A stretch of 42,083 nt of DNA from an uncultured Bacilli bacterium (lineage in GTDB: Bacteria > Bacillota_I > Bacilli_A > RF39 > UBA660): the NCBI GenBank assembly GCA_947627925.1, contig CANQXW010000006.1, positions 1 through 42,083 of the forward strand, given 5' to 3'. Below are positions 1-8,222 of this stretch, piece after piece; positions within the stretch are counted from its first letter, which is position 1, and the number at the start of each line of letters is the position of its first letter. The notes under the pieces were generated by a model. It saw nothing but the letters and a program-made list of their open reading frames with translations. It was not told the origin of the DNA and did no database searches. The position numbers were made by a program, and so were the translations under genes.

Positions 1-105
1 AAAATAATTTATGTTGACAACTACATAAATACTTCTATTCTTCTTATCTTATATGTTTATTATATAACACCCCCCCCGGTGTCAAGTTTTGAATTTTATT
101 TTGTT
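1..105 (-). repeat. Promoter repeat, left copy
   Basis: This stretch is almost identical to 17388-17492, differing at a few bases around the end of the C-run and just after it. Similarity stops near position 105. At 17.4 kb the repeat is the promoter region of two leftward surface genes, so this copy probably drives a similar gene just left of the window. It carries the same run of eight C (70-77). Confidence 0.85.
59..85 (-). promoter_or_regulatory. Leftward promoter with G8 tract in the spacer, left copy
   Basis: On the minus strand TTGACA (85-80) and TATAAT (64-59) are separated by 15 bp that include eight consecutive G. Both hexamers match consensus; only the spacing is short. The regulated gene lies outside the window. 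Assigning phase variation to it is inference from the homopolymer position. Confidence 0.7.
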
Positions 106-171
106 GTAAACTTAAAAAACGGGGACTCCCATTCCCTTTTATTTTTAATTTTTTTGCGCTATAATTTTTTT

Positions 172-260
172 GGAAAACATAGATTAAAACGTTGTCCAAA
201 TTTTATATTATTTTATATGACCTGAGAAATAATTGAAAATTACTACAATCTATGTTTTCC
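172..260 (+). other. 14-bp perfect inverted repeat, possible structured RNA
   Basis: GGAAAACATAGATT (172-185) and its exact reverse complement (247-260) enclose 61 bases. A TATAAT hexamer lies at 160-165, seven bases upstream of the left arm, and a strong terminator follows at 276-305. A plus-strand RNA starting with GG and closed by the 14-bp stem would fit. No good -35 is visible. A small MITE-like element is the alternative. No known RNA family was recognised. Confidence 0.35.
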
Positions 261-270
261 CCCTTTTAAA

Positions 271-305
271 AACAAGTGGATAGTTTTGATGCTATCCACT
301 TTTAT
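271..305. terminator. Bidirectional terminator
   Basis: GTGGATAG (276-283) and CTATCCAC (292-299) form an 8-bp perfect stem with an 8-base loop. A T-rich tail follows on both strands. It ends the leftward gene whose stop codon is at 302 and any plus-strand RNA from 172. Confidence 0.7.
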
Positions 306-907
306 ATTAAATTTATATTAATTATTTTTTGATTTTCTATTTCTATTTCATAGATATCATAAGGTGTATCACTATCATCATAGATAATATTATTATTAAA
401 TTCTAATATTAGATTTTCATCTAAATTATAACCAATTTTTGCATATTTAAGTAAAAAACCTAAAATAGTTCTTTTATGTGTATACAAAGCTATAATTTGA
501 TTCTCTTTACTTACTTTTTTAATAAATGAATCTAATCTATATCCAACATCTTTTAAAGATTCACCTCCAGGTAGTTTATAAGTAAATTCTCTTTCTTGTA
601 TTCCCTTTAACATTTGCATATTTTTACTTCCTAAGCTACCCACTTTACAATCATTTAATTCTTCAGCCATATTTATTTCTAAATCTAATTTATTAGCTAA
701 ATATTTAGCACTTGCTAAAGAACTACTTTGAAAAGAAGCATAAATTTTCTCTACTTCTTGTAAGTCTTTTACTAAACTTATTTTAGAAGCATTATCTTCT
801 CCTTCTAAAGAAAGAGGCCTAGTCATTCTAATCATATCTAAATTAGCATCATAATTATAATTTAAACCATCAAGCAAGGCATTATTACTAATTAAATATA
901 GTTTCAT
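302..907 (-). CDS. Histidine-phosphatase-fold protein, probably catalytically degenerate
   Basis: The 201-residue product follows the layout of the phosphoglycerate-mutase/histidine phosphatase superfamily. It has an N-terminal strand KLYLIS, then RPLSLEG, then an IYASFQSSS segment where family members have YSSPLKR, a PGGES loop and a late THKRTI in place of SHG. The RHG motif carrying the phospho-accepting histidine is replaced by SNN, so phosphatase activity is doubtful. The late TH may keep the second histidine. The ATG at 907 was chosen; longer starts at 925 or 931 are possible. The start lies inside the end of rmuC, so the two are probably translationally coupled. An intact member of the same superfamily is encoded at 26625-27164. 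Confidence 0.6.
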   Translation of the reverse strand: MKLYLISNNALLDGLNYNYDANLDMIRMTRPLSLEGEDNASKISLVKDLQEVEKIYASFQSSSLASAKYLANKLDLEINMAEELNDCKVGSLGSKNMQMLKGIQEREFTYKLPGGESLKDVGYRLDSFIKKVSKENQIIALYTHKRTILGFLLKYAKIGYNLDENLILEFNNNIIYDDSDTPYDIYEIEIENQKIININLI

Positions 908-2006
908 CTTCTTCACTTTCCTCATATTCAATTTCTTTAGGACTATCTTTTAACTTATCAAGTTCAACATTCCGAATACTTTGAAATCTTTTCGTAATTT
1001 TTTCGGTAGTAATATGTAAATCATCTAAACTTTGATTAACACTCTTAACACTTTTAGATAACTTATCCCATCTTTCTTTATAACGATTAAATTCTACTCC
1101 TAATTTATCTAATTCTTCATGAATAACTTTCGCATATTTATCTCTTTCCATATTCTTTAAAATCATACTAATAATTGATAAAGTACTAATTAAAGTTGTA
1201 GGTCCTGTTATCCATACTTTTCTCTCATAAGCATAATTAATAAGTTCGGGATGATAAGCATTAATCTCCGCAAAGATGGCCTCCGCTGGTAAGAACATAA
1301 TTGCTTCATCACTAGTCTCTCCAGGAATTATATATTTATCTTTAATCGCATTAATATGTTTTTTAACATCACTTTCAAATTCTTTTTCATAAGAATTACG
1401 TTCATCACGACTTCGATTTTTATCGACCATTCTTTGATAATTTTCTAAAGGAAATTTACTATCAATGGCAATTGTTCCTAAAGGAGCTGGAGCATATAAA
1501 AGGCAATCCGCAATAGCCCCATTGCTCATTTTATGTTGAATGCTATATATACCACTTGAGGATGGGCCAAAAGCATTATTTAAAATATATTCTAAATTAA
1601 CTTCACCAAAGGTCCCTCTTGTTTTCTTATCTGTTAAGACACTTTGCAAAGAAACAATTTCGGTATTTAAACCATCTATTTTCTTTTGGGCTTCATCAAT
1701 CTTATTCAATCTTTCTAAAACATTCATAAAAGTTTTATTACTTTTTTCAAAGTTTTCGGAAAGTTGATTATTAACCCGATCATTGATTAAATTAAGTTTA
1801 TATTCAATTTTATTATCTAATACTTCAAAATCACTGCGTAAATCTTTACTAAAATTTAATTTAAAATCCCCAATTTCTTTAGTAAAAGAAGTTTCTAATT
1901 TTCCCATTCTTTCAATTAAATCTTTGCTACCATTATTTTTTAATATTAAGATAATTAATAAAATGATAACTAAAGCTAAAATTCCTATAATTATATAATC
2001 AAGCAT
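888..2006 (-). CDS. rmuC: DNA recombination protein RmuC
   Basis: The 372-residue protein has one membrane helix at about residues 4-23, a coiled coil to about 120, and the RmuC core with its KTRGTFGEV and IAIDSKFPLENY segments. RmuC proteins resemble SMC-type coiled coils joined to a nuclease-like fold and limit rearrangements at inverted repeats; the molecular activity is poorly defined. GGAGG lies just upstream of the ATG at 2006. The 3' end overlaps the downstream phosphatase-like gene. Length and core match the family, so the call is firm. Confidence 0.93.
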   Translation of the reverse strand: MLDYIIIGILALVIILLIILILKNNGSKDLIERMGKLETSFTKEIGDFKLNFSKDLRSDFEVLDNKIEYKLNLINDRVNNQLSENFEKSNKTFMNVLERLNKIDEAQKKIDGLNTEIVSLQSVLTDKKTRGTFGEVNLEYILNNAFGPSSSGIYSIQHKMSNGAIADCLLYAPAPLGTIAIDSKFPLENYQRMVDKNRSRDERNSYEKEFESDVKKHINAIKDKYIIPGETSDEAIMFLPAEAIFAEINAYHPELINYAYERKVWITGPTTLISTLSIISMILKNMERDKYAKVIHEELDKLGVEFNRYKERWDKLSKSVKSVNQSLDDLHITTEKITKRFQSIRNVELDKLKDSPKEIEYEESEEDETIFN

Positions 2007-2054
2007 ATTAAACCTCCATATGTTCTATATCTAAATTATAACATTTATTAATTG

Positions 2055-2077
2055 AAAAAAGAAGATTACTCTTCTTT
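2055..2077 (-). terminator. Rho-independent terminator after the CmpB-like gene
   Basis: AAAGAAGA and TCTTCTTT form an 8-bp stem with a 4-base loop, followed on the minus strand by a T-run. The stop codon of the gene ending at 2066 lies inside the hairpin. Confidence 0.75.
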
Positions 2078-2722
2078 ATCGCTAGCATTAATTTTAAATT
2101 TAGGATAAGATTCGGCAATGTGCCGATAAAAAACTGAATTTTTCTTTAACCAATTGGTAACCTTTTTTCTAATTAATTCTGTATTATCAACATGATGTTT
2201 ACTAATTTCTTTTTTAATTTTATTCATAACATTGAAGGAAATTATATTATCTACTAGATAAATTACTAATAATATAATAGCGACAATATTTCTAACTATT
2301 ACGGGAATAGAAGTTAAAATATTAAGAAGAAATGGATTTAAAATATAAAAGATAAAGGTTCCTAAAATGCCAAATGGTAACATTGTCTCTAAACAAATAC
2401 GACCATTAATATTAAATTTCTTTTTCGAATAATCCCACCATCTAGCTTTAAATAATTTTTCCATAATATAAGATGTAAAATATTCTAAAACTGAACAAAT
2501 TAAAATAGATTTTAAGAAAACTTCTAAAATATCAGCCTTTTCATTGCCCATTAAAAATAAGATTCCTAAAACACCATAACCATAAATTGGACAAATGGGC
2601 CCGATTAAAAAGCCGCGATTAACAAATCTTTTTAATTCAAATAATTTACAAGTTACTTCTAGTAACCAACCTAAAAATGAATAAATAATAAATAAAAGAA
2701 AAAATGTTGTAAACTTCTCCAT
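2066..2722 (-). CDS. Putative ABC-transporter type IV membrane protein (CmpB/COG4905-like)
   Basis: This 218-residue protein has several membrane helices (about residues 5-20, 38-58, 70-90, 112-135 and 140-165) and the pattern FLLFIIYSFLGWLLEV..., NRGFLIGPICPIYGYG, typical of the small integral membrane family named putative ABC-transporter type IV. No ATPase partner is adjacent, so transport is only implied by the family name. The ATG at 2722 has AGAGGTG upstream; a GTG at 2728 overlaps that ribosome site and is less likely. It lies between rmuC and the large surface protein and has its own terminator. Confidence 0.75.
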   Translation of the reverse strand: MEKFTTFFLLFIIYSFLGWLLEVTCKLFELKRFVNRGFLIGPICPIYGYGVLGILFLMGNEKADILEVFLKSILICSVLEYFTSYIMEKLFKARWWDYSKKKFNINGRICLETMLPFGILGTFIFYILNPFLLNILTSIPVIVRNIVAIILLVIYLVDNIISFNVMNKIKKEISKHHVDNTELIRKKVTNWLKKNSVFYRHIAESYPKFKINASDKEE

Positions 2723-2772
2723 ATGCACCTCTAACTAATCTAATTATAACTTAACCAAGGCAAAATAACAAT

Positions 2773-2800
2773 TAAAAAGAAGCAAGTTACCTCACTTCTT
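2773..2800 (-). terminator. Terminator of the large surface-protein gene
   Basis: AAGAAG (minus strand, from 2800) pairs with CTTCTT across a loop that can extend the stem through wobble pairs. A T-run follows. It begins at the stop codon of the 1368-residue gene. Confidence 0.7.
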
Positions 2801-5800
2801 AATTATGATATTTATATTTCTTTTTGATTATTTTTCCATTACTAGTACAAATTAGCACAATAGATACTCCTAATATTAAAGATCCTATTATATATAGAGC
2901 AATCATTTTTGGCGATAACCAAATATTAGATGTTTCATCTGCTACACTAGGATTAGGATCTCGATTAAGAGATTTTTCTAATTCTTTCGCTCTCGTAGTT
3001 CCTTTATTAATAATACCATCTTCTCTATTTTCGGTATTTGGATATGTATGGCCATTTACCTCATTATTAGAAGAGTTATTTTCATTACTATTAGGAATAC
3101 TTACTTCATCATCATCTGAATAATTATTATTGCTACTACTATTGTTATTATTACTATTATTTGAATTACTATTATTACTATTAGCAGAATTATTATTATT
3201 TGAAGATGGAGTATTTATACTACCATTATTAGTATTAGAATTATTGTTAACATGATTATCATTATTCACATTATTATTGTTTTGATTACTACTATTGTTG
3301 TTATTAACGTTATTATCATTAGTATTAGTATCGCTATTATTATTGTCATTACTACTATCATGATTATTATCGTTATTGTTAGTGTTGTTATTATCTGGAG
3401 TAGTTGGTTCGTCCATTCCCGGTTCATCAAATCCTGGTCCATCAAATCCAGGACTACTAGGATTATTTGGTGTACCACTAGGCTTTTCTTCTTTAATCCA
3501 AGTAACTGTTGCGGTTACCCTACCTTCATTACCATAATCATCAACAAATGTGAAAGTGAAACTACCATTTTTGTCAAAAACATGAGTATCACTACCACCA
3601 TTATTCGTAATTTTAATATGCTTACTAGCTTTTACTAATTTAGCTGTTACTGGACCAGTTGTTTCTTCTACAATATCATATTCTACTTCCGCCGTTGGGG
3701 TAGTTTTAGATATAGCATTTTCAAAAAGACTTATGGATGCCGCACTCATAAAGCTTCGACCATCGCCATCACATTCTACACCCACTAACTTAACATACTT
3801 AGTTTCAACTGGACTTGCAAAAACGGCATATTTCGCATTTTTATTTGAAACCCAATTTAGACTATTTGAAGTTTTAACTAAAGTCCAATCATCATCATTA
3901 CCTGTCTCGCTAACATAGATTTCCGCCTTAGTAACAATACCATTAACACCTGATTGACGAGGAACATATTCTAAAGCTGAAATGACTGTAGGTTCCTTAA
4001 GTTCTATAATAAAGTAACGATCTTTATCTGAGCCATCCCAATTAGTATGCCAAACGGTATTTAAATCATCATCCAAAGCATTTTTGGCATCTTGATTTTC
4101 ACTTCGACCTTTTTCTTCAGAAGATACTTTATAAACGTCCAAGTTTTGGGCATCAACATATAAGTATTCATCACTTTCCCCAATGGCAGTAAATTCTAAA
4201 GTCATTGGCTCACTAGCTAAATAATTATCATGGCGTCCTACTCTAATGTCAATATTTTTATTACCCGTTAAATCCGGAGCAACTTCACTTAATTTTTGCC
4301 ATGCGCTATCATCTTCACTCGTAAGTTTCCATTCTACAGCTTCTTTTTTATAGCCGCCCTTTTTATTATTGCCATTTTCAACATCGACATTTATTGTATT
4401 TTCTTTATCACTATAAGCGATTTCCGGAGCTAATATGGCTCTTTCAATCGGAATATCATAAACAGTTTCATTATCGCCAATAATTTTAATTAAAATTTCG
4501 GTTTCTTCATGAATAGTATCTACTTCACTATCCGTAAGTTCATGGGCAAGCCCTTCGACATTAGCACTCCAGTTAAGGCTGTCAAGACTATATTGCCAAA
4601 CCGCACCCTCACTAATAATTTTTTCATTTAACTTAATTTTACCAGCATCATCACCATCAAAGGAGAAGGAAGCCATTTCTTCATGACTATCTAATAGATA
4701 CGTAGCTACTTGCCGAGCCGCCCTTGCTTGGATATAGGCATCATCTGGAAGATTTTTTACTTCTTCTAGAACTTTTTCGGTTAAATTAGCAAGCATTACT
4801 TTATAAGTATCGGTATGCATTTTATTCATAATTTGGTTTAATAAATCATCCATTGGTAAAGGATAATTCTTTAAAGTTTCCGTTATTCTTTTAGCTAAAT
4901 CATAATAATCAGTATCTTTAGATCCTTCCATTGCTTCAATTAAACCAAGCCAAGCATCAAAATTAATTTCTTGAACTTTTAACGCCCCTTCATAAATAGC
5001 TTTTTTAATTTCTTTATCGCTATAAACATCAGCAAGCATTAAAATTTTCTCCGCTTTATTATAATTATCTAAATCATCCCAAGCTGCTTGAGAAAGCAAA
5101 ACATAACTAGCTGGGTAAGATCCGACATAAGAGCCATCACCCCAACCATTAGGCATTCTTACCGAAAGCTTTTCGGTTTTACCTGATTGACCCCAGCCAG
5201 AAACATCATTACCAAGTTCCCAATATTTTTGACCATTTTTAAGAGTCATAAAGATATAAGCGGCATGACCAGGTTGCGAAATAACACTAGATGGTACACC
5301 ATATGAACCATGAATGTTAGAACCGGTTTTGGATAAACCTCCACAAACAGAACCTTCTTCAAACACAATCCATAATTTTGGATAACCTTTTTGATAAGTT
5401 ATTTGATAATCACTTTCGGTGAATATATTTTTATCTTCAAAATATTCTCCATCATTAAAGTGATAAGCGTATTTTAAATTACCATGGGTTTTATTATTCC
5501 ATTCACTTTCTCTCGCTGGATCATAATATTTATCTAAAGTATAATCATAACCAAATTGATAATTGATATAAGAATAAGGGTTTTTACTATTATTTAATCT
5601 GGTAAAATCATTAAGCCATATAATCTCTTCATCATCGATAATATTATTCATGATATAACGCATTTCTTCAATGCTTAAATTCGTAAAGATATCATTCTCT
5701 AATTTACCGGCTTTATATAGCTTTTTATAAATTAAATAACGATCAATGGCATCAGAACCATTAGGATCATGAGGATCTTCTGGAGCTCCACTAATCCAAG

Positions 5801-6905
5801 TACCAACACTAGCGGAATGAGTTAAAGATAAAGTAATAGCCATCTTTTTATATAAAAGGCCATCTTTTTCATCTTCAAAGTCACTACCATAAGTATTGAA
5901 TAAATTTTTTAATAATTCTAAAGAAGTAACATAATTACCATCAGGTTTACCACCAAGTAAATACATCTCTAAAGTTTCTTCATCATCAAAAAGAACATTA
6001 ACAACATCTTGATATTCATTACTATAATTAAATAATGATTGTAAAGTATCATAACCTATTCTCTTAACAAATTCTCTTTTTAATAAAGTTAGATTATAAG
6101 AATCTAAATTAGAAAAATCGCCTTCTTCAATACTGGTTTTATAATCATTAATTTGATTATTATATTCTTCGACTTTACTAATGATTGGATATTCTTGATA
6201 TTCTTTACTATAACCTTCTTTAATAAATTTAGCATCAGCATAAACCGCATCATCATGCCAATGGCTATACCAAGAATTACCATTTTCATCGGCAGCTAAT
6301 CTTAAATAGTTAACTTTAGTTTTTTCTCCAGTTTCGGATTCATTATATAGGCTAATATGAACATAATCAGCTTTATCCCAACCTTTTTTTAATTCTGAGT
6401 TATAAACAGCTTGCCAATCTTCCCCATCCATAGAGGTATAAATGGTAAAACGAACTCCACTGTTATAATAAGTGGAAGTTTGCGCCGCATCAACCCCAAC
6501 ATAAGATTCAAAATAATCATATGGTAAGTTAGAAACATCATAAACTAAATTAGATGTTGCCCATGCGGAAAGCCCTTTAATGAAGGTTCTCGCTTCATTT
6601 TGCCCATCTTCATCAAGGTCTAGATTAACCGTAATAAGACCACTAGAGCTATTTTTATCTTTTCTTAAATAATAACCACTTTTAACAAAAGATTTACTTT
6701 CCACATAATCAATATCGGAAAGATATAAGATATTTTCTGTATCATATGGCAAATTATCAACTCTAGCTAAATATTGGCTATGATCATCGGCCTCAACTGC
6801 TCTATAATAGGCTTTAGTTGATAAAAACATTGTGCAAATAAGCATGCAAGACATAAAACCAAAAATTATATTTTTAAAAATTTTACTTTTAAATAATTTT
6901 TTCAT
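2799..6905 (-). CDS. Large anchored surface protein: NPCBM-like, transglutaminase-like, F5/8 type C, Asn-rich stalk
   Basis: The 1368-residue product has a signal peptide (residues 1-33) and a galactose-binding-like region at about 95-205 (NPCBM-like: ESYVGVDA then RFTIYTSMDGEDWQAVY). A probable transglutaminase-like core at 515-600 has Cys in GSVCGG (about 521), His in QPGHAAY (about 546) and Asp in ELGNDVSGW (about 567). An F5/8 type C (discoidin) domain lies at about 932-1062. A Pro/Asp-rich joint and an Asn/Ser-rich stalk (about 1145-1260) lead to a C-terminal membrane helix (about 1333-1355) with a basic tail. There is no LPXTG motif, so anchoring is by the helix. It is likely displayed outside the cell on or near glycans; peptidase or cross-linking activity is inferred from the Cys-His-Asp order alone. 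It has its own promoter and terminator. Confidence 0.8.
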   Translation of the reverse strand: MKKLFKSKIFKNIIFGFMSCMLICTMFLSTKAYYRAVEADDHSQYLARVDNLPYDTENILYLSDIDYVESKSFVKSGYYLRKDKNSSSGLITVNLDLDEDGQNEARTFIKGLSAWATSNLVYDVSNLPYDYFESYVGVDAAQTSTYYNSGVRFTIYTSMDGEDWQAVYNSELKKGWDKADYVHISLYNESETGEKTKVNYLRLAADENGNSWYSHWHDDAVYADAKFIKEGYSKEYQEYPIISKVEEYNNQINDYKTSIEEGDFSNLDSYNLTLLKREFVKRIGYDTLQSLFNYSNEYQDVVNVLFDDEETLEMYLLGGKPDGNYVTSLELLKNLFNTYGSDFEDEKDGLLYKKMAITLSLTHSASVGTWISGAPEDPHDPNGSDAIDRYLIYKKLYKAGKLENDIFTNLSIEEMRYIMNNIIDDEEIIWLNDFTRLNNSKNPYSYINYQFGYDYTLDKYYDPARESEWNNKTHGNLKYAYHFNDGEYFEDKNIFTESDYQITYQKGYPKLWIVFEEGSVCGGLSKTGSNIHGSYGVPSSVISQPGHAAYIFMTLKNGQKYWELGNDVSGWGQSGKTEKLSVRMPNGWGDGSYVGSYPASYVLLSQAAWDDLDNYNKAEKILMLADVYSDKEIKKAIYEGALKVQEINFDAWLGLIEAMEGSKDTDYYDLAKRITETLKNYPLPMDDLLNQIMNKMHTDTYKVMLANLTEKVLEEVKNLPDDAYIQARAARQVATYLLDSHEEMASFSFDGDDAGKIKLNEKIISEGAVWQYSLDSLNWSANVEGLAHELTDSEVDTIHEETEILIKIIGDNETVYDIPIERAILAPEIAYSDKENTINVDVENGNNKKGGYKKEAVEWKLTSEDDSAWQKLSEVAPDLTGNKNIDIRVGRHDNYLASEPMTLEFTAIGESDEYLYVDAQNLDVYKVSSEEKGRSENQDAKNALDDDLNTVWHTNWDGSDKDRYFIIELKEPTVISALEYVPRQSGVNGIVTKAEIYVSETGNDDDWTLVKTSNSLNWVSNKNAKYAVFASPVETKYVKLVGVECDGDGRSFMSAASISLFENAISKTTPTAEVEYDIVEETTGPVTAKLVKASKHIKITNNGGSDTHVFDKNGSFTFTFVDDYGNEGRVTATVTWIKEEKPSGTPNNPSSPGFDGPGFDEPGMDEPTTPDNNNTNNNDNNHDSSNDNNNSDTNTNDNNVNNNNSSNQNNNNVNNDNHVNNNSNTNNGSINTPSSNNNNSANSNNSNSNNSNNNNSSSNNNYSDDDEVSIPNSNENNSSNNEVNGHTYPNTENREDGIINKGTTRAKELEKSLNRDPNPSVADETSNIWLSPKMIALYIIGSLILGVSIVLICTSNGKIIKKKYKYHN
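3120..3400 (-). repeat. Low-complexity Asn/Ser trinucleotide tract
   Basis: On the coding strand this is AAT/AAC/AGT repetition encoding the stalk of the large surface protein. Trinucleotide slippage would change stalk length without a frame change. Open frames on the other strand here are artefacts of the repeat. Confidence 0.8.
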
Positions 6906-6934
6906 CTTAAACCCACCTCTTCTTTGTGAATTAT

Positions 6935-6963
6935 ATTATATATTATCATATGCCATTTGGCAA
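6935..6963 (-). promoter_or_regulatory. Sigma-A-type promoter of the large surface protein
   Basis: On the minus strand TTGCCA (6963-6958), a 17-bp spacer and TATAAT (6940-6935) lie about 30 bp before the ATG at 6905, with AGAGGTGGG as the ribosome site. Confidence 0.75.
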
Positions 6964-7075
6964 TGAAATTTAAAAAGATTAAGGCAAATAATGTAAAGGT
7001 AAAACTAGTATATTTTATGGTCTTAAATCTAGTCGTATTAATAATTATCAGTTATAATATTTTTGGTGATTATTT

Positions 7076-7762
7076 ATGGATATCAATTCTCTTCTAAATC
7101 CTTATATTGATTTAAAATATAAAGATTTTCAAAGTAAAATATGTAAAACTAAATATCCAATTTTGGGAGTCAAAATTCCCCTTTTAAGAAAAATAGCTAA
7201 AGATTTGTTAAAACAATATAATTACCAAACTATTTTAGAAAACTTAAATGATGATTCTTTTGAAAGCATCATGCTTGAAGGTTTAATTATAGGTATGGCT
7301 CCCCTTTCTTATGAAGATACTCTATCCTTAATTCAAGAATATCTTCCTAAAATTGATAATTGGGCTTTAAATGATTTATTTTGTAGTAGTCTTAAAATTG
7401 TGAAAGATCACAAAAAAGAATTTTGGCATTTTTTAAAACCTTATTTTAAAAGTAGTAAAGAATATGAATTAAGATTTGCTTTTGTTATCTTGCTTAATTA
7501 TTATTTAGATGATGCCTATTTAGATCAAGTTTTCGAAAAATGTTTAGAAATAAAAAGTGATTACTATTATGTTAAAATGGCTATTTCGTGGTGCCTAGCT
7601 GAATCTTTAAGCCAAAATTTTACCAAAACTACTCTTTTTATGCAACAAAATAAGGCTTATTTTGATTCTTGGACTTACAATAAGGCTTTACAAAAAGGAA
7701 GAGAGTCTTTAAAAATTTCCGAGAAAGAAAAAGCAATATTACAAAAAATGAAAATAAAATAA
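7076..7762 (+). CDS. DNA alkylation repair protein, AlkD-like
   Basis: This 228-residue all-helical protein matches the AlkD family of HEAT-like repeat DNA glycosylases (COG4912). It begins with a substrate-binding first helix pair (KTKYPILGVKIPLLRKIAKDL), then has the conserved IDNWALNDLF and YVKMAISWCLAE segments and the C-terminal DSWTYNKALQKGRES motif. Family members excise alkylated purines such as 7-methylguanine; compact members like this may have other lesions or no known substrate. GGTGAT at 7065-7070 is the ribosome site and TATAAT lies at 7053-7058. It is transcribed away from the surface-protein gene and is probably monocistronic. Confidence 0.88.
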   Translation: MDINSLLNPYIDLKYKDFQSKICKTKYPILGVKIPLLRKIAKDLLKQYNYQTILENLNDDSFESIMLEGLIIGMAPLSYEDTLSLIQEYLPKIDNWALNDLFCSSLKIVKDHKKEFWHFLKPYFKSSKEYELRFAFVILLNYYLDDAYLDQVFEKCLEIKSDYYYVKMAISWCLAESLSQNFTKTTLFMQQNKAYFDSWTYNKALQKGRESLKISEKEKAILQKMKIK

Positions 7763-7862
7763 ATCTTAAGAAATACTTAATTTGAAAGTAAAAAGTGTTA
7801 AATCAAAGTTCTTTAATTTACTTCTTTAGATAAACTATGATAAAATTAAATTGGTGATTAAG

Positions 7863-8222
7863 ATGGAATGTTTATTTTGCAAAATAATTAAGGGCGAAGT
7901 TCCTAGTTATAAATTATATGAAGATGAGGATGTTATTGTCATTTTAGATGCTTATCCTGATGTTGATGGTCATACTTTAGTAATTCCGAAAAAACATTAT
8001 GATACTTTTAGGGATATTCCGGATGATTTAGTTTTACATATTAATGAGATAGCCAAAAAATATGCTAATCATATTATGGAGAGATTAAATGCTAAAGAAT
8101 TAACCTTAGCGGTTAATTATGGTAATTCCCAAAAGATAAAACACTATCATTTACATTTATTACCTAATCATGGCTTAAGAGCCGAAAAAACTCCTCAAGA
8201 AGTTTATGAGGTTTTAAAATAA
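7863..8222 (+). CDS. HIT family nucleotide-binding hydrolase
   Basis: The 119-residue protein carries the histidine triad HYHLHLLP near residue 98 and the N-terminal CLFCKIIKGEVPSY signature. HIT proteins of this branch hydrolyse or transfer nucleoside monophosphates from adenylylated substrates; the real substrate is unknown. The ATG at 7863 is chosen because GGTGATT immediately upstream acts as the ribosome site; a TTG at 7851 would overlap it. The stop overlaps the next ATG by one base (TAATG), so it is translationally coupled to the CapA-type gene. Confidence 0.9.
   Translation: MECLFCKIIKGEVPSYKLYEDEDVIVILDAYPDVDGHTLVIPKKHYDTFRDIPDDLVLHINEIAKKYANHIMERLNAKELTLAVNYGNSQKIKHYHLHLLPNHGLRAEKTPQEVYEVLK

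Noticed and set aside
172-260. Known riboswitch, 6S or SRP RNA in the left intergenic region
   Set aside because: No conserved core of those families was seen (for example no SRP GGAAG loop motif or TPP core), and no downstream plus-strand gene exists.
3252-3638. Long open frames on the plus strand and a second minus frame opposite the Asn-rich stalk
   Set aside because: They are produced by trinucleotide repetition, have Ile/Val-only composition and no ribosome site.
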